Assembly: GCA_025548565.1 (NCBI GenBank)
Contig: JAJLPB010000025.1
Location: 1-50,596, forward strand
Reading direction: 5' to 3'
DNA: 50,596 nt
From: Rugamonas sp. A1-17
GTDB taxonomy: Bacteria; Pseudomonadota; Gammaproteobacteria; Burkholderiales; Burkholderiaceae_D
Positions within the stretch are counted from its first letter, which is position 1, and each line of letters begins with the position of its first letter. Of the stretch, positions 8,733 through 16,297 are shown in pieces. The notes below the pieces were generated by a model that made no database searches, was not told where the DNA came from, and saw only the letters and a program-made list of their open reading frames with translations. The translations under genes and the position numbers were made by a program.

Positions 8733-9329
8733 TCAGCCGCGTCGGCGGCGCTTGGCGCGGCCGGCCAGCAGCAGCCCGCCCAGGCCCAGCGACAGCATCA
8801 GCGCGGACGAGGGTTCGGGCACCGCCGTCATCACCAGCGAGACGTTGTCGAGTTCGGTGTAGTCGTAGAGGTTGCGATTGGAGAACTGCAACCAGGTCGA
8901 CGCCTTGTCGGTGCTCAGGTTGTTGATGACGTAGTGGGTCCAGTCGCCGCTGGTGTTGGTCTGGTGCCAGACCACGGCGCCGTTGAACAGCACCTGGGCA
9001 TCGTTGACCGCCGGGATCACGCCGTACGAACTGTCGAAGCGCTGCAGGTCGAATTCCAGGGTGTATTTGTAGCCGGCGTGGGTGGCGATCTGCTGGCCCA
9101 GCAGGCCGGCGCTGGCCGAGTTGCCATCCCAGAATACCTGGTTGAACACGTTGGACAAGGGAGTGCCGGAATAGTCGTAGCCGACCCATTGCAGCGAGGT
9201 GTCGCCGCCCTGGGTCCAGGACGTCAGCGTGGCGTCGGAGAACTTGCCGTCGACGACCAGGTTGGCGGCAAAGGCGGACGGGGCGCCGAACGCGGCGGCG
9301 CACAGCAAAGCAGGGAGGAACTTACGCAT
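8733..9329 (-). CDS. PEP-CTERM sorting-signal exported protein
   Basis: 198 residues. A Sec signal peptide (MRKFLPALLCAAAFGAPSAFA) is followed by a beta-sandwich-like region resembling choice-of-anchor/carbohydrate-binding-like domains (NLVVDGKFSD, FDLQRFDSSYGV, NTSGDWTHYVI, LDNVSLVM). The C-terminus has VPEPSS, a hydrophobic helix and an RAKRRRRG tail, the PEP-CTERM signal recognised by exosortase. No exosortase gene is in the window. It is probably tied to extracellular polysaccharide or surface material. It heads the collar gene string. Confidence 0.9.
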   Translation of the reverse strand: MRKFLPALLCAAAFGAPSAFAANLVVDGKFSDATLTSWTQGGDTSLQWVGYDYSGTPLSNVFNQVFWDGNSASAGLLGQQIATHAGYKYTLEFDLQRFDSSYGVIPAVNDAQVLFNGAVVWHQTNTSGDWTHYVINNLSTDKASTWLQFSNRNLYDYTELDNVSLVMTAVPEPSSALMLSLGLGGLLLAGRAKRRRRG

Positions 9330-9485
9330 GGCTAACCTTCAAAAGTTTTGAGGATATGGCGAGCAACAGTGCGCGTATTTTACTGCAATAATTTCAACAA
9401 ATTGCCATTATGATAGCGACAGGCAAAAAATATTGCCGAAACGTTGTTTTTTGTCGAAACAATAATTGCATGAGCATATTGACAA

Positions 9486-10586
9486 TCACTTTTCCGCCTT
9501 CATCCAGCCCAGGCTGCCGCCGGTGACGTTGTGGATGTACAGGCGCCCGGCCGCCTCGGTGGCGCCGGTGGTGACCGGCGCGGCGCCGCTGGGATCCTGC
9601 AGGTCGCCGACGATGCGGCCATCCCCGGTGAACGCCACGACGTGGCCGTAGGGCTTGGGCTCGGGCCACAGCGCGCGCGGCACGCGCAGCATCAGCTTGC
9701 GCAGCCAGGGCTTGTCGGCCATCTTGTCGAGGTCGTTGCGCTGGCCGGACAGGCCCAGCCAGATGCGGCCATCGGCGCCGCGCACCAGGTTGTCCGGATA
9801 GCCGGGCAGGTTGTCGAGCAGCACCTGCGCCTGCGGCGAGGCCACGCGCACGTCCAGCCCCGCCGCGTCGACGGCGATTTTCCACACCCGGTACTTGCCG
9901 CTTTCGGACACGTACAGCCAGCGCTGGTCCTCGCTCAGCAGCACGCCGTTGGCGAAGCTCAGGCCGCCGGCCAGCACGCGCGTGGCCTGGCTGGCCGGAT
10001 CGTATTCCAGCACGCGCCCGGTGGACGATTGCTCCAGCACGTCCAGCATGGCCGCGCCCATGGTATCGCGCCGCACCGGCGCGAAGCGCTGCGAGGCATC
10101 GCTGAAGTAGATCTTGCCGTTGGCCGCGACCGCCACGCCGTCGGCAAAGCGGATCGGGTCGCCGCCGACCTTGTCGGCCAGCACGCGCACGCCGCGGTCC
10201 GGCGCCACCGACAGCAAACCCTTGACGGCGTCGGCCACGATCAGCTTGCCGGCGGCGTCGAAGTCCAGGCCGAGCGGGCGGCCGCCGGTGTCGGCATAGG
10301 TTTCCAGCGCCGAACCGTCGGCCTGCATGCGCAGGATCTTGCCGCTGGCGACACCGGTGTAGAGCTTGCCGTCCGGACCGGCCAGCACATGCTCGGGCCC
10401 CACCTCCCCGCCCAGCGCAATCTGGCGCAGGCCGGACAGGCGCTGGTTGACCGCGTGGACGCCGGTGTAGCCGGGCGGCGCGGGCGCGGTCCAGCTGACC
10501 GGCACGATGGGCACCGGCCACAGGCTGAGATAGGCGGCGGCAAGCAATGCTGCAAACATGGAGACCCTGGCGATTTTTTTCATCAT
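9486..10586 (-). CDS. SMP-30/strictosidine-synthase-like beta-propeller protein
   Basis: 366 residues with an N-terminal membrane anchor or signal (about residues 7-25). Repeated blades follow, such as GPEHVLAGPDGKLYTGV, RPLGLDFDAAGKLIVAD, FADGVAVAANGKIYFSDAS, SFANGVLLSEDQRWLYVSE and GYPDNLVRGADGRIWLGL. These match the six-bladed calcium-dependent propeller of gluconolactonase/strictosidine-synthase-related proteins. The substrate is unknown; lactone or ester hydrolysis is typical of the family. It lies 51 bp downstream of the DUF799 gene on the same strand and may be cotranscribed. Confidence 0.85.
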   Translation of the reverse strand: MMKKIARVSMFAALLAAAYLSLWPVPIVPVSWTAPAPPGYTGVHAVNQRLSGLRQIALGGEVGPEHVLAGPDGKLYTGVASGKILRMQADGSALETYADTGGRPLGLDFDAAGKLIVADAVKGLLSVAPDRGVRVLADKVGGDPIRFADGVAVAANGKIYFSDASQRFAPVRRDTMGAAMLDVLEQSSTGRVLEYDPASQATRVLAGGLSFANGVLLSEDQRWLYVSESGKYRVWKIAVDAAGLDVRVASPQAQVLLDNLPGYPDNLVRGADGRIWLGLSGQRNDLDKMADKPWLRKLMLRVPRALWPEPKPYGHVVAFTGDGRIVGDLQDPSGAAPVTTGATEAAGRLYIHNVTGGSLGWMKAEK

Positions 10587-10637
10587 GCCCCTAGTCTACG
10601 CAGGCCGAGGGCGGGATGGCAAATCGCCAGGCGGGGA

Positions 10638-11300
10638 TTACTGCTTCAGGTAGTTTTCCGAACGCGGACCGTACAGCAAGCCGTTCGAGCCGCCGGCCGA
10701 CAGCAGGCGCGCGCTGGCCACGCCGGCCACCGGATGCGAGGCGTCGGTGGTGCTGTTGATGATCTGCTTGACCGCGGCAGCCACCAGCGCGCCGATCAGG
10801 CCGCCGCCGCTGTTGTTGCCGCCTTCGTTGTTGGAGGCGGTCGCGCTGCCGGTCCACAGCACATTGCCGGTCTTCAGGTCGACCAGCCTGGCTTGGGCGC
10901 TCACCGTCACCACACTGTTGACCACGGTGTAGCTGGCGCCGTAGTTGGTGATGGTCACGTACATCGCGGCATCGGCGCCGAAGATCTCGCTGAGCTTTTT
11001 CGCGTCGACCGCGTGGATGTCGGCCGGGCTGGTCAGGCCATTCTGCTTGAAGGTCTCGCTCACCAGCGCCACCGGCAGCACGTAGTAGCCGGCCTCGGCC
11101 AGCGGATACGTCACTTGCGCGTAGAAGCTGTTGCCGGCGTTGACCTCCGGCGAATTGTTCAGCGGCGGCAGCACCACGATCGAGCGCGGCTTGGCGGCCT
11201 TGAAGGCGGTGTAGTCATACGGCGCCTTGGGGGTGGCGCAGCCGACGATCAGCGCGGCCGGCAGCAGGCACACGGCCAGTTTCAGGAAACGGTTCAGCAT
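10638..11300 (-). CDS. DUF799-family lipoprotein
   Basis: 220 residues, beginning MLNRFLKLAV with lipobox LIVGC. The segment PRSIVVLPPLNNSPEVNA, followed by TYPLAEAGYYVLPVALVSETFKQNG, is characteristic of DUF799 (putative GNA1162-type lipoproteins). The start at 11300 lies immediately after the upstream stop (11302), which implies translational coupling. An earlier ATG (11312) would overlap the preceding gene. It forms the last member of the CsgG-DUF4810-DUF799 trio. The role is unknown but outer-membrane associated. Confidence 0.85.
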   Translation of the reverse strand: MLNRFLKLAVCLLPAALIVGCATPKAPYDYTAFKAAKPRSIVVLPPLNNSPEVNAGNSFYAQVTYPLAEAGYYVLPVALVSETFKQNGLTSPADIHAVDAKKLSEIFGADAAMYVTITNYGASYTVVNSVVTVSAQARLVDLKTGNVLWTGSATASNNEGGNNSGGGLIGALVAAAVKQIINSTTDASHPVAGVASARLLSAGGSNGLLYGPRSENYLKQ

Positions 11301-11301
11301 A

Positions 11302-11667
11302 TCAGTTCGCACCCTTGTTCATTTTCGCCAGCAGGAAGTCCATATACGTCGCCGATTCCGGGAACAGTTTTTTCTCGTCCTCGAACTGCGCCACGACCTG
11401 GTCCGGCTTGCCGGAGATCGAGTACAGCATGCCCAGGTGGGCGTGGAAGCCCGGCGGCGCCGACTTGCCCTTGGCGCTCATGGTCTGCAGGTCCTTCTCC
11501 AGCGCGGCGATCTGCTGGTCCGGGCTCTCGCCCTTCAGGTGCTGGTAGACCTGCGGCTGATAGCCTTCCCAGCCGTACATGGTTTTCGGCGCCGAGGCGC
11601 AACCGGTCAGGGCCACGCCGGCGGCCAGCGCCAGCATCAGGCCGGCGCTTTTGATCATCTTGTTCAT
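11302..11667 (-). CDS. DUF4810-family lipoprotein
   Basis: 121 residues with a lipoprotein signal (LAAGVALTGCASAP). The sequence after it (MYGWEGYQPQVYQHLKGES, then a helical TPR-like stretch with GFHAHLGMLYSISGKPDQ) fits the DUF4810 family, which usually accompanies CsgG-like and DUF799 genes. An AGGGA site precedes the ATG. It starts 11 bp after csgG-like and abuts the DUF799 gene. Confidence 0.85.
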   Translation of the reverse strand: MNKMIKSAGLMLALAAGVALTGCASAPKTMYGWEGYQPQVYQHLKGESPDQQIAALEKDLQTMSAKGKSAPPGFHAHLGMLYSISGKPDQVVAQFEDEKKLFPESATYMDFLLAKMNKGAN

Positions 11668-11678
11668 GGCGGTCCCTG

Positions 11679-12353
11679 TTATTTGCGGTTCATCACGCCG
11701 GCGTCGACGCCGGCCACCAGGTGGTCCACCGCCTCGCGCACGGCCAGGTCCAGCACCTTGCCGTTGAGCGTGGCGTCGTAGCTGGCGGTGCCGCCAAAGC
11801 CCAGCACCTCGCGGTTGGACAGGCTGTACTCGCCCGCGCCCTGGCTGGAATACACCACTTCCGAGGTGGCGATGTTGACCACGTTGAGCGTGACCTTGGC
11901 GTACGCCACCTGGGTCTTGCCGCGGCCCATGATGCCGAACAGCTGGTGGTCGCCCACTTCCTTGCGGCCGAACTCGGTCACGTCGCCGGTGATGATGAAA
12001 TCGGCGCCCTTGATGTTCTGGCTTTGTTTCTTGAACTCGGCTTCCTGCTTGGTTTCCGACAGGTTGTCGCGGTCCAGCACGTTGAAGCGGTTGGTCTGCT
12101 GCAGATGCGAGATCAGGATGGTCTTGGACTGGCTGCCCAGGCGGTCGACGCCGTCCGAGAAGATGCCGCGCATGAAGCTGGAACGGTTGTCGAACTTGCC
12201 GACCGCGACCAGGGTGCGGGCGCCGGTGTACGGACGCGCGGCGCTGGCCACGGTCGGCACGGCCAGCGCCTGCGAGCTTTCGGTGGCGCAGCCGGACAAG
12301 GTTGCGGCGATGATGGCGGCGGCCAGGACGGCGCCGGAAGTGCGAATAGTCAT
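11679..12353 (-). CDS. CsgG/HfaB-family lipoprotein
   Basis: 224 residues with lipobox LSGCATES. The body (LVAVGKFDNRSSFMRGIFSDGVDRLGSQSKTILISHLQQTNRFNVLDR, GADFIITGDVTEFGRK, AYAKVTLNVVNIATSEVVYSSQGAGEYS) matches the CsgG/curli-secretion-channel family. No curli subunit genes are here. The trio with DUF4810 and DUF799 points to an envelope lipoprotein complex rather than curli secretion. The ATG at 12353 has AGGG 9 nt upstream; an upstream ATG at 12386 has no ribosome site. Confidence 0.88.
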   Translation of the reverse strand: MTIRTSGAVLAAAIIAATLSGCATESSQALAVPTVASAARPYTGARTLVAVGKFDNRSSFMRGIFSDGVDRLGSQSKTILISHLQQTNRFNVLDRDNLSETKQEAEFKKQSQNIKGADFIITGDVTEFGRKEVGDHQLFGIMGRGKTQVAYAKVTLNVVNIATSEVVYSSQGAGEYSLSNREVLGFGGTASYDATLNGKVLDLAVREAVDHLVAGVDAGVMNRK

Positions 12354-12380
12354 AAGAACCCTGAAGCTGTATTTTTTATT

Positions 12381-12402
12381 TTGCAAAATTAGTTTTTTGC
12401 AA
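12381..12402. promoter_or_regulatory. Perfect inverted repeat upstream of the CsgG-like gene
   Basis: TTGCAAAA and TTTTGCAA are separated by 6 bp, 28 bp upstream of the CsgG-like start. The symmetry suggests an operator. The binding protein is unknown. Confidence 0.4.
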
Positions 12403-12446
12403 GAAATTTCCGAATGGCAAGTATAGGAGATTATTGCGCAGATAAT

Positions 12447-13367
12447 CTATCCAATAGTCACAGCATTGCGCGCCAGTGCGGGATGGGCCGCGATGGCCTG
12501 CAGCACGATGTCATGCAGCCGCAGCGCCGGCGCGCTCAGCTCGTCCATGCCGCGATGCAGGCGCAGGCCGATCACCGGCAGCGGCGGCAGGCCGGGCTGC
12601 TCCAGCGCGCGCAGCCCGGACGGCAGGCCCAGCGGCGTGCGCACCGTCACGCCCAGCCCGGCCGCCACCGCCGCCCACACGCCTCCCAGGCTGGGGCTGC
12701 TGAAGGCGATGCGCCACGGGATGCCGGCCCGGTCCAGCGCCTGCAGCGCGGCCGAGCGCATGGTGCACGGCGCCGCCATCATCACCAGCGGCAGCGGTTC
12801 GCCGTGACCGCTCCAGGCCGGCCAGGTGCCGCCATCGGCCGCGCCTATCCAGCGCATCGGCATGCGCGCCAGCTCCGTGGCCCGGGCCTCGGCGGGCGAG
12901 GCCGCCGCCGCGTCGCTCCAGGCCAGCGCCAGCTCCAGGCGCCCGGCCGCCATCTGCGCCATCAGGTCGGCATTGCGCGCCACGCAGGCCTCGATGCGCA
13001 GCTTAGGGTGCACGCGGGCGAAACGCCCCAGCACCTCGGTCAGCGTATGCTCGCCGAAATCCTCCTGCATGCCCAGCCGCACGCTGCCGGCCAGCTCGGC
13101 GCCGCGCACCGCCGTGGCCGCCTCGTCGTTCAGCTCCAGCAGCCGGCGCGCGTAGCCCAGCAGCGCTTCGCCGGCCGAGGTCGTCACCATGCCGCGCCCT
13201 TCCTTGCGCAGCACCGGCATGCCCAGCTGCTCCTCCAGCTTCTTCAGCTGCGCGCTGACGGCCGAGGTGGAACGGCCCAGCCGGTCGGCCGCCTTGGCAA
13301 AGCTGCCCAGGTCGACGCCGGTCACGAAGGTGCGCAGCACATCCAGGTCAAAGGTAATTCGCCGCAT
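12447..13367 (-). CDS. LysR-family transcriptional regulator
   Basis: 306 residues. The N-terminal winged helix-turn-helix (FDLDVLRTFVTGVDLGSFAKAADRLGRSTSAVSAQLKKLEEQLG) is typical of LysR regulators, followed by a substrate-binding domain to residue 300. It is divergent from the CMD/tautomerase/DUF4865 operon across a 100-bp gap that contains a palindrome, so it probably controls that operon. The ATG at 13367 has GGGA at a suitable distance; the ATG at 13373 does not. Confidence 0.93.
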   Translation of the reverse strand: MRRITFDLDVLRTFVTGVDLGSFAKAADRLGRSTSAVSAQLKKLEEQLGMPVLRKEGRGMVTTSAGEALLGYARRLLELNDEAATAVRGAELAGSVRLGMQEDFGEHTLTEVLGRFARVHPKLRIEACVARNADLMAQMAAGRLELALAWSDAAAASPAEARATELARMPMRWIGAADGGTWPAWSGHGEPLPLVMMAAPCTMRSAALQALDRAGIPWRIAFSSPSLGGVWAAVAAGLGVTVRTPLGLPSGLRALEQPGLPPLPVIGLRLHRGMDELSAPALRLHDIVLQAIAAHPALARNAVTIG

Positions 13368-13403
13368 GATCATCCCGATTTTTTGAACTGTTTATCAAAA
13401 TAT

Positions 13404-13418
13404 TCCTGATTTTCAGGA
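13404..13418. promoter_or_regulatory. Candidate LysR operator
   Basis: A perfect inverted repeat TCCTGA-TTT-TCAGGA lies midway between the divergent LysR and CMD genes. Size and position are right for a LysR-type binding site. Confidence 0.5.
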
Positions 13419-13467
13419 TCAAGATAGTCGGGTATCGTGGACCTGTCAAATCAAACAGGAGCAAGCC

Positions 13468-13788
13468 ATGGCGTCGACAGCGGGACAACAAAGCATGGGC
13501 AGCCACGCCCCCAAGCTGGCGGAACTGACAGACAAGGTGCTGTTCGACGACGTCTGGCAGCGGCCGGGCTTGTCGCAGCGGGACCGCAGCGTCATCACCG
13601 TGTCGGCGCTGATCGCGATGAACCGGGTCGAGCAGCTGCCCTTCCATCTGCAACGGGCGCGCGACAACGGCGTCACCCGCGACGAGATCGCCGAACTGAT
13701 CACCCACCTGGCGTTTTATTCCGGCTGGCCGACCGCCGCTTCCGCCATCACCGTGTTCAAACAACTGGAGGAAACATCATGCCTATGA
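13468..13788 (+). CDS. Carboxymuconolactone decarboxylase-family protein
   Basis: 106 residues. The block RPGLSQRDRSVITVSALIAMNRVEQLPFHLQRARDNGVTRDEIAELITHLAFYSGWPTA is diagnostic of the CMD/AhpD-like fold. No CxxC motif is present, so peroxiredoxin-partner activity of the AhpD type is unlikely. GGAG precedes the ATG. The gene overlaps the tautomerase by 10 bp, so they are cotranscribed and probably coupled. Confidence 0.92.
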   Translation: MASTAGQQSMGSHAPKLAELTDKVLFDDVWQRPGLSQRDRSVITVSALIAMNRVEQLPFHLQRARDNGVTRDEIAELITHLAFYSGWPTAASAITVFKQLEETSCL

Positions 13789-14180
13789 GCCGCATCTCCC
13801 TGCTGAAAGGAAAATCGCCCGAGTACCTGGCCGCGCTGTCGGACAGCCTGCACCGCGCCATGGTCGAGGCCTTCAACGTGCCCGCCAAGGACCGCTTCCA
13901 GATGATCCACCAGCACGAGCCGCACGAGCTGGTCTTCGACCGCGATTACGAAAGCCCGTCCGGCCCGCGCTCCGACGACTTCGTGCTGATCAACATCACC
14001 ATCGGCAAGCCGCGCAGCACCGAGATGAAGCAGGCCTTCTACCGCCGCCTGGTCGAGCTGCTGGCCGAGGCACCGGGCCTGCGGCCGCAGGATGTGATGG
14101 TGGTGGTATCGAGCTCGCAGGGCGACGACTGGTCCTTCAGCGGCGGCGCCCCGGCCGCCAGCCTGTGGAGGCCGGCATGA
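13779..14180 (+). CDS. Tautomerase-superfamily protein
   Basis: 133 residues starting M-P, so Pro2 can act as the catalytic base once Met is removed. The sequence MPMSRISLLKGKSPEYLAAL with later DFVLINITIGKPRSTEMKQAFYRRLVELL and PQDVMVVVSSSQGDDWSF fits the larger tautomerases (MSAD/cis-CAAD-like group). GGAGG precedes the ATG. Its stop overlaps the next start as ATGA. The physiological substrate is unknown. Confidence 0.9.
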   Translation: MPMSRISLLKGKSPEYLAALSDSLHRAMVEAFNVPAKDRFQMIHQHEPHELVFDRDYESPSGPRSDDFVLINITIGKPRSTEMKQAFYRRLVELLAEAPGLRPQDVMVVVSSSQGDDWSFSGGAPAASLWRPA

Positions 14181-14749
14181 TCGCGATGCAGTACAGCTTC
14201 GCGCTGCCGGCCGACTACGACATGGCCATCGTGCGCGAGCGCATCGGCAGCAAGGGCCCGCTGCTGGACCAGCTGCCGCACCTGGCGTTCAAGGCCTACC
14301 TGTACGCCGAGCGCGGCGAGTCGAAAGAGAACCTGTACGCGCCGTTCTACCTGTGGCACAGCGAGACCGGCATGCACGACTTCCTCAACGGCCCCGGATT
14401 CGCCGGCGTGGCGCAGGCCTTCGGCTGGCCGTCGGTGCGCACCTGGACGCCGTGGCACGCCAGCGTCGGCGCCGACATCAGGCAGGCGCGCCACGCCACC
14501 CGCAGCGTCGAGGCGATCGCGCCCCACAGCGACCTGGCGCAGCTGCGGCAACGGGAGGAGCGGCACGCGCGCCACGCGCTCGAATGCGGCGCGCTGGCGG
14601 TGGTGATCGGCTTCGAGCCGGGCAACTGGAGCATCGTGCGCCTGTGCCTGTGGCGCGGCGAGCCGGCCCTGCCGCCGCTGCCGAACGAGCAGCGCTACCG
14701 GGTCGGCCATGTGTCGGCGCCGGAAGCCACCGGCGCGACGATCCGCTAG
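14177..14749 (+). CDS. DUF4865-family protein
   Basis: 190 residues: MIAMQYSFALPADYDMAIVRERIGSKGPLLDQLPHLAFKAYLYAER, AFGWPSVRTWTPW and a C-terminal segment with FEPGNWSIVRLCLWRG. This matches DUF4865, a family commonly next to LysR, CMD and tautomerase genes. The ATG overlaps the tautomerase stop (ATGA). The stop TAG interlocks with the flagellin stop on the other strand in one CTAG (14746-14749). A role in small-molecule turnover with the tautomerase is inferred only from neighbours. Confidence 0.88.
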   Translation: MIAMQYSFALPADYDMAIVRERIGSKGPLLDQLPHLAFKAYLYAERGESKENLYAPFYLWHSETGMHDFLNGPGFAGVAQAFGWPSVRTWTPWHASVGADIRQARHATRSVEAIAPHSDLAQLRQREERHARHALECGALAVVIGFEPGNWSIVRLCLWRGEPALPPLPNEQRYRVGHVSAPEATGATIR

Positions 14750-16203
14750 CGCAGCAGCACCAGCGCGTTGCGCGGCTGGGCGTTGGCCTGCGCCAGCATC
14801 GAGGCGCCGGCCTCGCGCAGGATGCTGGCGCGGGTCAGCTGCGCGGTCTCGCTGGCGTAGTCGGTGTCGCGGATGCGCGAGCGCGCCGCCGCCAGGTTGT
14901 TGGCGCCGATCTCGGCGTTGCTGGCCGCCGCCGACAGCCGGTTGCTGGTCGCGCCCAGCATGGCGCGGATGGTGGTCACTTCATCTATCTTGCCGTCGTA
15001 GTAGTCCAGCGCCGCGCTGGCGCCGCTGAAGGTGGACAAGTCCTGCACCGGCTCGCCGCCGCTGTACACATCCTGCAGCACCAGCTGCGGCGGCCCGACG
15101 ACGACCGACGCCTGCTTGCCCGCGCTCAGCCCCGCCCTGGCCGGATTGGCGCCGGCGATGCTCATCGAATGCGCGCCCAGCCGCGCGGCCTCGGTCACGG
15201 TGACCACGCCCTTGGTGCTGCCCAACGCCAGGCCCAGCGATCCGGCGCTGCCGGGATTGGATTCGGTGATGACGATGTCGCGGCCATCGGCCGCGCTCAG
15301 CGTCAGCGTGCCGCCGGCGGCGCTGGCGGTCACGCCGCTGGTGCCGGAAGCGGCGGCGATCGCGCCGGCGGCGTTGGCCGCGCGGATCGCGGCGGTGTTG
15401 CCGGCGATGGCGCCGACGCTCACGCCATTCACGGAAAAGCTGCCGCCCGCCAGCGCGCCGGTGGCGCCGACGTCGCCCGACAAGGTGGTGGCGGCGCTGG
15501 CCGACACATTGCGCACATTGGCCGCGTTGATGGCGGCCGCCACCGCGAACGCGCTGCCCGCGCCCTGCCCCGTCTGCGCGCCGGCCGACGACGCGCCCAC
15601 CACCGAGCCATTGATCACCAGGTCGCCATAAGCGATCGCCCCCAGCACCGCCGTGCCGACCGCCGTGGACTGCTGCGGCGCGAGGTTGACCAGCTGCCTG
15701 CTGTAGCCGGCCGGGACCAGCGCGGCCGGGATCGCCAGCGCCAGCGTCTGGCCCGCCCCGGCGCCGACCTGCAGCTGCTGCGAGAACGTCCCGTCCAGCA
15801 GGCCGAGGTTGTTGTAGCGGGCGCCGGCCACGATGTCCACGTTGGACGCGGCCAGCGCCGTCACCTCGCCCTGGATGGCCGCGCGGTCGGTCTGGCTGTT
15901 GGTGTCGTTGGCGGCCTGCACCGCCAGCTCGCGCATGCGCTGGAAATTATCGAGCAGCTGGCCGGCCGCGCCGTCCGCCACCTGCAGTAGCGAAATGCCA
16001 TCGTTGATGTTTTGCCTCGCCTTGTTCAAGCCGTTGATGCCCGAAGTCATGCGCTCGCTGATGGCCAGGCCGGCCGCGTCGTCGCGCGCCGAGTTGATGC
16101 GCTGGCCGCTGGAGAGCTTTTGCAGACGCACCGCCATGTCCTCGCCCGCCAGCGCATAGCTGCGCTGGACGTTCAGGGCGGAGAGGTTGGTGTTGATCTG
16201 CAT
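14746..16203 (-). CDS. fliC: Flagellin
   Basis: 485 residues. The N-terminal D0/D1 region (MQINTNLSALNVQRSYALAG, LSSGQRINSARDDAAGLAIS) and the C-terminal D1/D0 region (TTIRAMLGATSNRLSAAASN, SRIRDTDYASETAQLTRASI, final VLLR) are those of flagellin. The middle is a long Ala/Gly/Ser/Val-rich variable region, with a hook-IN-like repeat near SFSVNGVSVGAIAGNTAA. The start is set by the conserved INTN motif. The ribosome site is weak. No chaperone, cap or other flagellar genes adjoin, so it is a solitary or extra flagellin. A sigma-28-like promoter lies just upstream. Confidence 0.93.
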   Translation of the reverse strand: MQINTNLSALNVQRSYALAGEDMAVRLQKLSSGQRINSARDDAAGLAISERMTSGINGLNKARQNINDGISLLQVADGAAGQLLDNFQRMRELAVQAANDTNSQTDRAAIQGEVTALAASNVDIVAGARYNNLGLLDGTFSQQLQVGAGAGQTLALAIPAALVPAGYSRQLVNLAPQQSTAVGTAVLGAIAYGDLVINGSVVGASSAGAQTGQGAGSAFAVAAAINAANVRNVSASAATTLSGDVGATGALAGGSFSVNGVSVGAIAGNTAAIRAANAAGAIAAASGTSGVTASAAGGTLTLSAADGRDIVITESNPGSAGSLGLALGSTKGVVTVTEAARLGAHSMSIAGANPARAGLSAGKQASVVVGPPQLVLQDVYSGGEPVQDLSTFSGASAALDYYDGKIDEVTTIRAMLGATSNRLSAAASNAEIGANNLAAARSRIRDTDYASETAQLTRASILREAGASMLAQANAQPRNALVLLR

Positions 16204-16248
16204 GCCGAAGGCTTTCGATGCCGCCACGGAATGACGGTTGTCGTTTAA

Positions 16249-16275
16249 CTTACGGCAATAATCGGCGGTTCTTGA
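16249..16275 (-). promoter_or_regulatory. Sigma-28-like promoter of the flagellin gene
   Basis: On the minus strand TCAAG, whose first four bases TCAA (16272-16275) serve as the -35 box, lies 15 bp from a -10-like GCCGTAAG (16249-16256). The E. coli FliA consensus is TAAA-N15-GCCGATAA; the spacing is exact and most positions match. It lies about 45 bp before the flagellin ATG. Confidence 0.55.
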
Positions 16276-16297
16276 GCCGCCGGGCGGCAAAAGGGCC

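Noticed and set aside
9420..9470. Repeated GTTTCG-CAA motifs downstream of the SMP-30-like gene
   Set aside because: Only two imperfect copies in AT-rich DNA; could be chance.
12429..12447. GATTAT/ATAATC hairpin at the end of the LysR gene as a terminator
   Set aside because: Short AT stem without a T run on the minus strand; too weak to call.
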